DNA from: Symbiodinium natans
Lineage: Eukaryota; Sar; Dinophyceae; Suessiales; Symbiodiniaceae
DNA length: 64,000 nucleotides
Assembly: GCA_905221605.1 (NCBI GenBank)
Contig: CAJNDS010002572.1
Location: 288,001-352,000, forward strand
Direction of reading: 5' to 3'
Positions within the stretch are counted from its first letter, which is position 1. The number at the start of each line of letters is the position of its first letter. The notes beneath the pieces were generated by a model. The model was not told the DNA's origin, made no database searches, and worked only from the letters and a program-made list of their open reading frames with translations. A program made the position numbers and the translations under genes. Positions 27,276 through 36,765 of this stretch are shown one piece after another.

Positions 27276-30200
27276 ATGGCTCCCAAGTGCGCCGCCCTGG
27301 CCGCGGGCTCCGCCGCCGTGGTCCTCCTGGGCGCGCCGGCCTTCACCGCCAGCCCGGGCGTGGCCCTTCGGATCGCGCTTAAATTAGCAACTCCAAGGGT
27401 GTTTGGGGTTTTGGGGTTTAGGGTTTTGGGGTTTAGGGTTTTAGGGTTTTAGGGTTTAGGGTTAGGGTTTAGGGCATGGTCCGCCGGATCGCGCTTAAAG
27501 CAAGTCCAAGGGTGTTTAGGGTTTTAGGGTTTAGGGTTTAGGGTTTTAGGGCTTTCAGGGTTTAGGGTTTTAGTGTTCAGGGTTTGAGGGTATTGGGTCC
27601 CAGCCCCCCCTCCTCCTCCCAATTAACTTTGGCACAAGAGGAGCATTCTCTAAAGGATTCTTGAAAGAAACGCCACATGCAAGAAAGAAACTCCTTCAGA
27701 CGCAGCTCCTTCAAAGCTAGGATGTGACGTTACACCTGAGTAATTTCGTTGCATCTTGTAGTAACTGACAGCTCACACTCCTACACTCGCAGACCCAAGC
27801 GCAAGCACCGAAGGCCAACGGCCACGCCGCGCCCACGCGCGGCTGCGGCCAGGGCCCTCAGGGGCCCCTGGCCGCCGGACCCGGCGTCGCGGCCTCCGCA
27901 GTGGGGCTGCTGGCGCTGGGCGCCGCCGCCAGCCGCGCCAAGAAGGTGACGAGAGGGGGGTTTAGGGTGTAGGTTTAGGGTTTAGGGTGTAGGGTTTAGG
28001 GTTTAGGGTTCGTGCTCGTGTGTCTCTGTGTGTCGGTGTGTTTGTCTACGTCTTTTTGCTGCGTGTTTTGTTGGGTAGGCGAGAGCGGGCCTCGACCTCC
28101 CTGTCCTTTAAGCTTTTCAAGGGACGCGTTCTACCCGCCTTCTCGTCATGTACAGGTCCTCGGCCTCCTGAGTGTCCCATGTTCACGCTCAACTTCAACT
28201 CACAACTCTTCAAAGTATGGAAGATGCGCACCCTCAAGCACCATGCCTCAAAGAATCCCGGACCCATAACTGCCTAAACTGCCTCTTAGCCTCTCGAAAG
28301 GCTGCTGGAAAACCCCTGGTCCCCCTTCAGGTGGCTCGGGCCGCGGTGCTGACAAAGGACGACCAGGGCCGCTTCCGCTTCGACGCGCCCGAGGTGCCCC
28401 TGGTGCCGCAGGAGCTCAAAGGGGTTCAATACGGGGCTTGGAAGGGTCTTATGGGGTGTCCAGGGCTCTTTGTCTACTTTTTTAAAGGGTTTTGGTTCAA
28501 AGGGGTTTTGAAGGGTTTATGGGGTGTATTTCGGGTTCTTTATCTAGTCTTGTTCTTAGGGCTTTTAGGGAGCTTTTGTAGGGGTTGTAGGGTTTCTAGC
28601 GGCTTCCTAGGGTTGTTGTAGGGCTTTCGCAGGGCTTTGCAGGGCTTCGGCTCAGTGAAGCTTCCGCATCCCAAAAAAAAAAACTAAACCCTAAACCCTA
28701 AACCCCACCTCCCTCTCTCAAAAGTCTTGGTTTTTTGGCCTCCTCTCCGTGCCAGGAGCAGCCTGGTGCCGTCGCACCCCTGGGCTTCTTCGACCCCCTC
28801 AAGTTCAGCTCCAGCGGCCTCATGACCCTTGGGCCCCGACTTTTTGTATATCTTCCACGAGTCCATTTTTTGTGTCTATTTCAGAGGATCACCTATTCTA
28901 TCACTTCGTTTTGAAATTGGGCTTAAGAGGATCAGGTTCAGGAATATACTTTCAGAGGGCTTAGGGTTTAGGGTTTCGGGTTTAGGGTTTAGGGTTTAGG
29001 GTGGCTGTTTAATCCCAGGACCTTCCCGGGAGACTCCACCGGCTTCAAGCATCTTCGCGCAGCGGAGATCAAGCATCCCGGGGCTGCTTAGGGTTTAGGG
29101 TTTAGGGTTTAGGGTTTAGGGTTTAGGGTTTAGGGTTTGGGGCTGTTCAGTCGGCTGCCGTTTTCTTCCTTTGCCGTACTCGGGTGCTCTTCTGACAACC
29201 CTACGAAGTAGCCTGAAACAAAGCACATCATAGACCTTAAACCCCTCCCAACTCACAGTAGCTGGGTAGGTAAACTTTCGGGGCATAGAACTGAAAGGCT
29301 ACCCTAAACCCCTAAACCCCTAAACCCCTCAACCCCTAAACCCCTAAACCCCTCAAGCCCTCAACCCCTCAACCCCTAAACCCCTAAACCCCTAAACCCC
29401 TAAACCCTAAACCCTTTTTTGGGCCCAGGGGCACCTCCGCAACTAGGATTCTAAGCAACCCAGGCACGGCAGGTTTGCCATGATGGCGGCCGTCGGCTCC
29501 GTGTACCTTGGTAGCCCACTGGTACCCTTTACCCTCTTTTTTGGGTTTTAGGGTTTAGGGTTTAGGGTTTAGGGTTTAGGGTTTATGGGCCCTTCTTGTA
29601 GTATGGTTACCGGGGCTACCAAGGTACGCGCACTTCTACAAGATCCCCGGCTTCGAGGATGTGCCGACGGGCCTCGCGGCTCTCCAGAACGCCAAGGGCC
29701 TGGAAGCTCGGTGGGCCCTAGGGTTTAGGGTTTAGGGTTTAGGGTTTAGGGTTTAGGGTTTAGGGTTTTTCTCTATGCTTGTGGCTAAATCCCTTGCTTT
29801 CGGTCTGGGATACGTCTTGTGTTTAAAATGAATTTTCCTTTATTTGGAGGCTTCAGAGGATCATACTTGGAGGATGTTTGTACTTTCCGTTTTTGGGGGG
29901 GCTAAGAGGATCATATTTAGGAACATCTGCTTCGAAAGGTTTTCTGTGCCAACTGAGGAAGGCTTCTCGCTCCTTCTCTTCTTGATCGCCGGCCACGAGG
30001 CATGCTGTAAAAGGGGAAACTACTGAGCAGCACCGCAGTTACTAGAGGCCATAAGGAGCCATGTAGTACTTGCAGAGGCCTGTATAAGTAGGCCGTTACA
30101 ACCCAAGATGCGCACGAATTTTACCCTACTTATAAGTTATCACCCTACTTTGGGGCTTTAGGGTTTAAGGTTGCTCCCAAATCTGACTGCTCTGCGAAAT

Positions 30201-32602
30201 GTTTGAAGGATCAGGGATTTTAGGGTTTTAGGGTTTAGGGTTTAGGGTTTAGGGTTTTAGGGTTTAGGGTTTAGGGGGTCCTTACAGTATGGGTTATAAA
30301 GGGGACCCGAAAAAAGAGCTACTCCCATTTTCGGGCGCCCGCATGAACCTCCAAGTAGCTGCGAGGCGGTGACCTGGAAGCCCGTCAAGGAGCCCGGCAG
30401 CTTCGGCGACCCCTTCAAGTGGAACCAGTACACCCCGGAGATGCGCACCAAGGCGCGGAGAGGGAGCGGTTTAGGGTTTAGGGTTTAGGGTTTAGGGTTT
30501 AGGGTTTAGGGTTTAGGGTTTAGGGTTCGCGGGGAGGGAGCGCCTCAAGTTTGTTGGGCCCGGTACTGCCTTCCAAAGTTGAGTAGACCTGCTTGCAAGA
30601 AGCCCCACTCACCATGAATGTGTGAGAAACCCGGCACTAGATGCCGCCCTAAACCCTAATCTTAAACCCTAAACCCTAAACCCTAAACCCTAAACCCTAA
30701 ACCCTAAACCCTAAACCCTAAACCCTAAACCCTAAACCCTAAACCCTAACCCTAGATCCCGGTACACCCTGAGACGTTTAGCAAGCATCGATGTCATGTT
30801 CGTGTGGCCAGGGTGGCCCTTGGAGCCCTCCAGTGCACAAGGGTGTGGGGTTTAGGGTTTAGGGTTTAGGGTTTAGGGTTCGCGGGGAGGGAGCGCTTCA
30901 AGTTTGTTGGGCAAAGTTGAGTGGACCTGCTTGCAAGAAGCCCCACTCACCATCTTAGAATGTGTGAGAAACCCTGCACTAGATGCCGCCCTAAACATTA
31001 AAACCCTAAACCCTAAACCCTAAACCCTAAACCCTAAACCCTAAACCCTAAACCCTAACCCTAGATCCCGGTACACCCTGAGACGTTTAGCAAGCATCGA
31101 TGTCATGTTCGTGTGGCCAGGGCGGCCCTTGGAGCCCTCCAGTGCACAAGGGTGTGGGGTTTAGGGTTTAGGGTTTAGGGTTTAGGGTTCGCGGGGAGGG
31201 AGCGCTTCAAGTTTGTTGGGCAAAGTTGAGTGGACCTGCTTGCAAGAAGCCCCACTCACCATCTTAGAATGTGTGAGAAACCCTGCACTAGATGCCGCCC
31301 TAAACATTAAAACCCTAAACCCTAAACCCTAAACCCTAAACCCTAAACCCTAAACCCTAAACCCTAACCCTAGATCCCGGTACACCCTGAGACGTTTAGC
31401 AAGCATCGATGTCATGTTCGTGTGGCCAGGGCGGCCCTTGGAGCCCTCCAGTGCACAAGGGTGTGGGGTTTAGGGTTTAGGGTTTAGGGTTTAGGGTTCG
31501 CGGGGAGGGAGCGCTTCAAGTTTGTTGGGCAAAGTTGAGTGGACCTGCTTGCAAGAAGCCCCACTCACCATCTTAGAATGTGTGAGAAACCCTGCACTAG
31601 ATGCCGCCCTAAACATTAAAACCCTAAACCCTAAACCCTAAACCCTAAACCCTAACCCTAGATCCCGGTACACCCTGAGACGTTTAGCAAGCATCGATGT
31701 CATGTTCGTGTGGCCAGGGCGGCCCTTGGAGCCCTCCAGTGCACAAGGGTGTGGGGTTTAGGGTTTAGGGTTTAGGGTTTAGGGTTTAGGGTTTAGGGTT
31801 TAGGGTTCGCGGGGAGGGAGCGCTTCAAGTTTGTTGGGCAAAGTTGAGTGGACCTGCTTGCAAGAAGCCCCACTCACCATCTTAGAATGTGTGAGAAACC
31901 CTGCACTAGATGCCGCCCTAAACATTAAAACCCTAAACCCTAAACCCTAAACCCTAAACCCTAAACCCTAAACCCTAAACCCTAAACCCTAAACCCTAAA
32001 CCCTAAACCCTAAACCCTAAACCCTAAACCCTAACCCTAGATCCCGGTACACCCTGAGACGTTTAGCAAGCATCGATGTCATGTTCGTGTGGCCAGGGCG
32101 GCCCTTGGAGCCCTCCAGTGCACAAGGGTGTGGGGTTTAGGGTTTACGGTTTAGGGTTTAGGGTTTAGGGTTTACGGTTTAGGGTTTAGGGTTTAGGGTT
32201 TAGGGTTTAGGGTTTAGGGGCACTAGGGGTTAGTCCCCGGGCTCACGGGGCTTGATTTGTGGTATCATCTAGGATGGATCATTCCGAACATCTTGGAAGC
32301 CCTTCGTTTCTGTGAGGTTAGTGTGTCACCAACATGGGGGGGTTTACGAAAATGAGGGACCCCGAATATAGACCCCCAAAGAGTATGATTCCCTTAGCAT
32401 AAGGACCCCAAGAAGGCACCCCTAATTTCGAAACCACCACATATTCCGAGTATTGACCTCCCCTTGCTGCGCACTTCCCCCAAAAAGCCCAGTCCTCCAG
32501 GAGATCAACAACGGACGCATTGCCATGTTTGCAATCATTGGCCAGATTGTTGCTGAGCTCCAGACCGGCAAGGGACCAGTGGAGCAGTTTCTGAGTTCTT
32601 GA
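27276..32602 (+). CDS. chlorophyll a/c (peridinin-type) light-harvesting protein, ten exons
   Basis: This is a thylakoid antenna protein of about 260 residues with an N-terminal plastid-targeting region. Exons: 27276-~27350 (MAPKCAALAAGSAAVVLLGA, signal-like), ~27789-27945 (second hydrophobic segment, ALGAAASRAKK), 28331-28411, 28756-28827 (APLGFFDPLKFS), 29023-29075 (TGFKHLRAAEIKH), 29467-29506 (GRFAMMAAVGSVY), 29628-29706 (FYKIPGFEDVPTG), 29962-30001 (GFSLLLFLIAGHEA, helix 2), 30368-30452 (KEPGSFGDPF, YTPEMRTK) and 32501-32602 (EINNGRIAMFAIIGQ, stop at 32600). The generic antenna motifs EIKHGR.AM in helix 1 and EINNGRIAMF in helix 3 carry the pigment-binding Glu, His/Asn and Arg. All joins from exon 2 on keep frame, with 2-7 shared bases at each edge. 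The exon 1-2 join is not settled. It is a single unit, whereas many dinoflagellate antenna genes are polyproteins. No promoter is seen; a trans-spliced leader is expected from the group. Confidence 0.93.
27355..27590. repeat. light-harvesting intron 1: duplicated segment and TTTAGGG units
   Basis: GGATCGCGCTTAAA and CCAAGGGTGTTT occur twice (about 27370 and 27486), each followed by telomere-like GGGTTTTAGGGTTT units. This looks like a tandem duplication of about 117 bases within the intron. The repeat may begin in or just after exon 1. Confidence 0.7.
28412..28755 (+). other. light-harvesting intron 3, GA donor, 7-base direct repeat at edges
   Basis: CAGGAGC occurs at the end of exon 3 and again at the start of exon 4. 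Joining through either copy gives ...VPLVPQ|EQPGAV. The intron therefore begins GAGC rather than GT. It ends with CCCTAAA units (28685-28706) but does not begin with a TTTAGGG array. Confidence 0.75.
29076..29466 (+). other. light-harvesting intron 5 with telomeric units at both ends in opposite sense
   Basis: The intron starts near a TTTAGGG array (about 29090-29143) and ends with CCCCTAAA/CCCTAAA units (29303-29416). The two blocks are inverse complements and could pair along about 50 bases in the transcript. Junction bases give AEIKH|GRFAMM. Confidence 0.75.
29507..29627 (+). mobile_element. family A element forming a whole intron of the light-harvesting gene
   Basis: The 121-base intron is one inverted-repeat element. 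It starts CTTGGTAGCCC, ends GGGCTACCAAG, an exact inverted copy, and is flanked by GTAC on both sides. The interior keeps the family A wording (ACTGGTACCCTTTACCC) and then six TTTAGGG units in place of the usual core. Removing it with one GTAC gives AAVGSVY|AHFYKI in frame. It is the clearest introner-type insertion in the window. Confidence 0.88.
29707..29961 (+). other. light-harvesting intron 7, GGAAG direct repeat at edges
   Basis: GGAAG ends exon 7 and recurs just before exon 8's coding start; joining gives AKGLEG|FSLLLF. The intron starts CTCGG, so it has neither GT nor GC at this reading of the border. It holds six to seven TTTAGGG units at 29718-29770. Weak inverted similarity joins its two ends (TCGGTGGGCCC and the complement of GTGCCAACTGA). 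Confidence 0.75.
30002..30367 (+). other. light-harvesting intron 8, CGAGGC direct repeat at edges
   Basis: CGAGGC occurs at 29996-30001 and 30362-30367; joining gives IAGHEA|VTWKPV in frame. The intron holds TTTAGGG units at 30218-30277 and a piece resembling family B wording (CCTTACAGTATGGGTTATAA). Confidence 0.75.
30470..32225. repeat. five-copy satellite with embedded telomeric arrays, in the last light-harvesting intron
   Basis: Five tandem copies of about 260-350 bases start near 30529, 30877, 31188, 31498 and 31806. Each has a unique block X (GTTCGCGGGGAGGGAGCGC... to ...GATGCCGCCCTAAA), a CCCTAAA array, a unique block Y (CTAGATCCCGGTACACCC... to ...GCACAAGGGTGTGG) and a TTTAGGG array. 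X and Y are nearly identical between copies, while the array lengths vary (about five to sixteen CCCTAAA units, four to eleven TTTAGGG units). The first copy of X differs most. Confidence 0.95.
32331..32447. mobile_element. family B inverted-repeat element, copy 3, in the last light-harvesting intron
   Basis: Left end AACATGGGGGGGTTTACGA; right end TTTCGAAACCACCACATATT. The interior has GACCCCGAATATAGACCCCC and AAGGACCCCAAGAAGGCACC. It is about 117 bp and ends 54 bases before the last exon. Confidence 0.62.
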
Positions 32603-33465
32603 GACTTTTAAAGCTTCTGATGATACTGGGATGGACCCCCCTTGCTGCACCTTTTGTTGAGGGACTTCTGATACAAGTTATAGAACTTTAGCACCGAACT
32701 ACCTGTAACTCGGGGCCACCTCCCGGCAGCATCTGATCCGTAGAGGGCCACGCCCATGCAAGCAAGCCTACTTTTCCGTTGCTTGCCAGCCGTGGGTGTG
32801 TCATGGGTCAGGCCGCCATCACATGCCATGCCAGCTGACGCAGCCCGTACATAATTCTAGAATTCCGGCAAGATGGGATCTGAGCACCCGAAACCCTAAA
32901 ACTATAACAGCAAGGTCCCTTTGTGAAAGGGGCTCGTGGCATCGCGTGGCCTTTGTCAGATCTCGCAAGGAACCCTTTCAGATGCTCTAAGAAGTGATAG
33001 CCCCTGAGTTAAAGGCCCTGAACATCTCAAGGAGCCCACACAATTACTCTCTAGGCTACGCTGGCCCTGGCGATACGTTGGGACATTTCATGTTTCCCTT
33101 CTTGGATGTTACTGTTAAGTGATCCATGTAATGGAATAGTCTTTACGGATTAGGGTTTAAGGGCAAAGGGGGTGGAAGGCTTTGTAAGTTTACAAAACTT
33201 ACTGTTCTGTAAGACCTAAGAATCTGGGATTTACTGACAGTAGCCAACACAAAAACCAATGAGGTAGTGGTTCACCCTAAGCCTTAAGCCTATCGTTCAA
33301 CATGGCTGCGCCGCTGGCGGCAGGTGGGCCAATGATTTCAGACAGATCCGCTGGGCAAGTGCCCAACAGCCCACCGAGACATAAAAAGCCCCAAGGTCAA
33401 GCTTGAGCCCCTAAACCCTAAACCCTAAAAAAACAGGGTCCACGTGTTGTCTTCTTTCCCTTTCT
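32603..33465. other. 3' flank of the light-harvesting gene, no exon recognised
   Basis: Mostly non-repetitive, with short open frames on both strands and a few CCCTAAA units (33413-33430). No convincing exon is seen. It probably contains the 3' untranslated region and the intergenic spacer. Confidence 0.4.
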
Positions 33466-33467
33466 TC

Positions 33468-33734
33468 AGTTCCACCGTATCGAAGTGCTTCTTGAGTCTT
33501 GGAGGCGAGATCTCCAAGCTGTGATTACGCCACGGCTCAAAGTGCCCTAGGAGTCGAGAGCCCACAAAATTACTAGCTGCAGGGGGTCGGTCTGAGGCGG
33601 CGAGTGGCCAAACCCAAAACGCTAAACCCTAAACCCTAAGCCCTTTCATTGCCTTCAGGGAAGAAGCCCAAGGTCCTGACGAGGAGCACAGGAGGCTAAG
33701 CATCGAGGAGGCTAAGCAGCTAGGGCCTGGGCCA
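33468..33734 (+). CDS. exon-like islands, unassigned
   Basis: 33468-33546 reads QFHRIEVLLESWRRDLQAVI and then TPRLKVP. After CCCTAAA units (33621-33640), 33657-33734 reads REEAQGPDEEHRRLSIEEAK and then QLGPGP. Both look like soluble alpha-helical protein. They may belong to one gene. No family is recognised. Confidence 0.4.
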
Positions 33735-33755
33735 TGATTCCCCCAGAGAACCTCG

Positions 33756-34001
33756 TTGATTCTCTCAGTTGAGAACCTAAACCTCTTTTTGACCAGGATG
33801 CGTAAGAAACTTACAAGGGCTTGCAAAACTATATCCTGCCAAAAAGACGGCTTTGGGTTTCTGAATGTACTCCTGAACACGATCACGAGCGTACTGAATT
33901 TGCGTGATGCCGACGTGGTTCATGGGTGCTTTGGCTCCAAAAGCGTGAAAAACCACACGCTTGCAGCAAACGACCTTGAGTTTAGGCCTCCGCGTTTCTG
34001 A
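33756..34001. other. region open on both strands (81-83 codons)
   Basis: The plus frame reads LFLTRMRKKLTRACKTISCQ and then DGFGFLNVLLNTITSVLN. The minus frame reads GITQIQYARDRVQEYIQKPK. Both are non-repetitive. Direction is undecided; the plus strand is favoured by the neighbours. Confidence 0.28.
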
Positions 34002-34189
34002 CTCAGGCCGAAGTATTCCCAATGACAAGCAAGCTTATGTCCCCAACCCTCGGTATACTCTAGCCCTGCTTAGCCCTCATAGCCCATGCTTCTCACAGAG
34101 TTGCCATTGGAATGCTTAGCTTCAGAGTTTTCAGGCTCAGCTCCAGGCATCCAGTCTCCAAGACTAGTACCCTGGTCTCTGGCAACAGC

Positions 34190-34281
34190 CATGACGGTGA
34201 CGGCGCTTGCGGCTGTGTTCCTGGCCTTGGCCCCACGCACTGCCTCATTCGAGGCCCTGAGAAGCATGGACCAGGGTCCCT
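34190..34281 (+). CDS. possible first exon with signal peptide
   Basis: ATG at 34190 opens MTVTALAAVFLALAPRTASF, a plausible secretory signal with cleavage near APRTA, followed by EALRSMDQG. A longer open frame from 34086 overlaps it. This could be the start of the gene that ends at 41556. The family is not recognised. Confidence 0.35.
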
Positions 34282-34545
34282 TCTCTAGCATATGGTCCCT
34301 TTTGGGGTCCTTATTATCAGGCCCTCGTATTCAGGCTACCCAACAAGGAACCATGATTTATAGAGCTGAGCAAATGAACGGATTAAGGTTCCTAACCACT
34401 CAAGGCGGCAGGAGTAGGGAGCCACGACACCGAAAAGCAATCTGCCATCTTGTTCTTCTAGAGCAACTCCTGGGCACAAGCTTGATTCTGGGACTTGCGT
34501 AGCCGCAGCAACTATGGCAGAACATCTGTTTGTTGTTTGTATTTG

Positions 34546-34655
34546 CTCTCTCGCTCTCTCTCTCTCTCTCTCTCCCTCTCTCTGTCTCTTTCTTTCTCGT
34601 CCGTGCTCTTGAAATACATATATACATATATATTATGCATATAGTTACATTTATA
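34546..34655. repeat. (CT)n microsatellite followed by AT-rich tract
   Basis: About 15 CT units (34546-34576), then ATACATATATACATATAT. A 'TATTCATACTA' unit is repeated four times at about 34773-34812. Probably non-coding. Confidence 0.85.
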
Positions 34656-35365
34656 TAATGCTGTATACGCACATCTCTGGGCCTGGATTTCATATCGTCT
34701 CCGCACTTGAAACCAAATCCGAACCATGAACCCTACACCCCCCGGAGTCCTAGCAATATACTCTTACTCTTCATACTATATTCATACTATATTCATACTA
34801 TATTCATACTATAGTGCTATTCTTACGATCATGATACTCCGGAGTCCTGCACCCTTAGCCTGAGCGTAGGGGCTGAGCGACGCAGGTTCTCTATGCGGGT
34901 GCTCCCCGATCAGGGACGCAGACCATGTGCCTTGCTCCACTTAGGCTAGACACGATCAGGGCATCGCATCATGCGGAGTGGGCCTTCACATAGTTGTTGA
35001 TCAGAAGGAGGGCTTTGGGGTGGTGGTCGGAGGCTGAGCGGCCTCGGCTGCTGTTGGTCTGAAGGCTATCGTCCTACCTAAACCTTAAACCCTAAACCCT
35101 AAATCGATAGAACCTTATGACTTAGCACCCTAGATAACCACCCTGGAACCGGCGGTAAAGGCTCTGAAAAGCCGGCCCGGCATTGTAGATTCGTAGACCT
35201 GGCATTCCGTTGCGAACTCTGTGTGTGTGTGTGCGTGTTTTTTGTTGCAGATCGACTCTTTAAAGGCTTGGCACAAAGGTGTGAAGATGTCTGCTGAACC
35301 CTAAACCTTCACCCACCCACCCCCGCCCAACCCCCCCCCCAAAAAAAAAAAACAGCAAAAGACAA

Positions 35366-35475
35366 TGCAGGTATTCGGCTCTGAAGATCATGGGCTTGAA
35401 CCCGATTCATTCTGGCTACAACTTGACAACGCGGCCCATCCTCTGCGAATACCTCTATGGCCACCCGGCAGCTTA
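35366..35475 (+). CDS. exon-like island open in two frames
   Basis: One frame reads RYSALKIMGLNPIHSGYNLT and then TRPILCEYLYGHPAA; another reads QVFGSEDHGLEPDSFWLQLD. A preceding short piece (35249-35290) reads QIDSLKAWHKGVKMSA after a TTGCAG acceptor-like site. No family is recognised. Confidence 0.36.
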
Positions 35476-35664
35476 GGGTTTCTGAGGTTTAGGAACGAAT
35501 GTTGAGTTCAACAAGGGGCCAAGAAGTCCCGTCTTAAACCTCTTTAAAGCCCATACGCATTCGCCACCAGCCAGCGCCTTGGTCCAACCTGTGTAGGCGG
35601 CCTTAGAAGATCCTACGCAAAAGCGTGGTTCCAAAATTGTTCTGGGCCCAAGCTAGAGTCTCAG

Positions 35665-35790
35665 CCAGTCCCAGGAAATGGCTCCAAGGAGGCGGCCATG
35701 AACCTTTTTGCAAGTGCAGATGCGGCCATGGATGAGCCTTTCCAGCTGATGTATGAGGCGACTGGGCACCTCCCACCAAGTGCTTAACAA
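35665..35790 (+). CDS. exon-like island, good composition
   Basis: The frame reads GNGSKEAAMNLFASADAAMD and then EPFQLMYEATGHLPPSA, with a stop at 35786-35788. It is likely a real exon of an unassigned soluble protein. Confidence 0.43.
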
Positions 35791-35888
35791 GATTCCTTCC
35801 TGCATAGAAACGGGTAGGCCTTTGCGGTGAAGTTTCCGAGGGCGGCCCAGGTCATGGAATGTCAGAGTTCAGCCCAGACATGGGGCCC

Positions 35889-36050
35889 ATGACCAAAGGC
35901 CAAAAGTCATACAACAAAAAAGCAAGGAACGCGAAGAAGTATGGGGGCCGTTGGCTTGTGTCTGTGTTGGACCACGCAGCCATGCCAGGACGTGCTCAAG
36001 GAGTTCCCCAACGCGAAGGCGGGCAAGGGGCGGTCTGAGAGGGGCCTGGG
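35889..36050 (+). CDS. exon-like island, basic
   Basis: One frame reads TKGQKSYNKKARNAKKYGGR and then WLVSVLDHAAMPG. From about 35975 another frame reads PCQDVLKEFPNAKAGKG. A splice or frame choice near 35970 is therefore possible. No family is recognised. Confidence 0.4.
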
Positions 36051-36389
36051 CTTAGGGGTTGGACTCTGCGAACGTTGCAAGTGCACAGCTCAAATCAAAT
36101 CGCCTCAACAGGCAAACAATTCTGGTACATGTTCCTCATCGTGCAAGACACCAGACACCGGCCATCATCTAGAAGAGCCCCCAACACATAGGGGTTAGAA
36201 GTATGGGCTCGAGGGATTAGGTTCTTTGGGCGTTCAGGTTTAGGGTCCCTAAACCCTGAACTCTACGCTCTTCACCCGTGCACCCTCTCGTCTAAGCCCC
36301 TAATTTGAATATATATATATATATATACAAGGGGGTATCCTAATCAGGGCCCATTCTAAGGGACCGTGTAATATGCCTTAGATCTCAAG

Positions 36390-36765
36390 ATTCGTGCCAG
36401 GTCGTCCTGCCAGTCATGTCCGCGGAAGACTGGTACGTGTCGGAGCGGACCCTCGATCAAATACTGCCTGTGAGTCCTCATGAGGGGTTTACGAAAATAA
36501 GGGACCCCCACTATAAACCCCCAGATAGTAGGATTCCCATATAACCACCCTAATAAGGTACCCCCTACGTTCGTGCATTGGGAGCTAGCAGTTGAGAACT
36601 TTAAACTTCTTGGGGAAGTGTTGAATGAGGCAGCAGGTCTCACGCCTTCTCGCCGGGGACTTCGCTTTGCACAGGGTGCGCTTTCCACTTCTGGGGGGTT
36701 CTGTCTGTTAGTAGGAGCCATCAAGTTAAAGCGCTTTGGGGTTTCTGTATTGGCTAGGAGTAATG
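36390..36765 (+). CDS. two exons interrupted by a family B element; joined frame is open
   Basis: Exon 1 (about 36395-36477) reads VVLPVMSAEDWYVSERTLDQ and then ILPVSPH. Exon 2 (about 36573-36765) reads WELAVENFKLLGEVLNEAAG and continues LTPSRRGLRFAQGA for about 60 residues. Joining at the shared CAT gives ILPVSPH|WELAVENF in frame. Exon 2 probably ends before the CCCTAAA units at 36766. The protein is not recognised, but the two halves look like one continuous helical domain. Confidence 0.52.
36478..36575. mobile_element. family B inverted-repeat element, copy 4, with CAT flanks
   Basis: Left end GAGGGGTTTACGAAAATAAG; the interior CCCCCAGATAGTAGGATTCC is identical to copy 1. The right end, CCCCTACGTTCGTG, has diverged from the family end. 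CAT lies on both sides. Its removal with one CAT joins two exons in frame. Confidence 0.65.

Noticed and set aside
30529-32131. CRISPR array
   Set aside because: The regular repeats are 260-350 bases long with telomeric cores in a eukaryotic intron; spacers are nearly identical rather than unique, and no cas-like gene exists.
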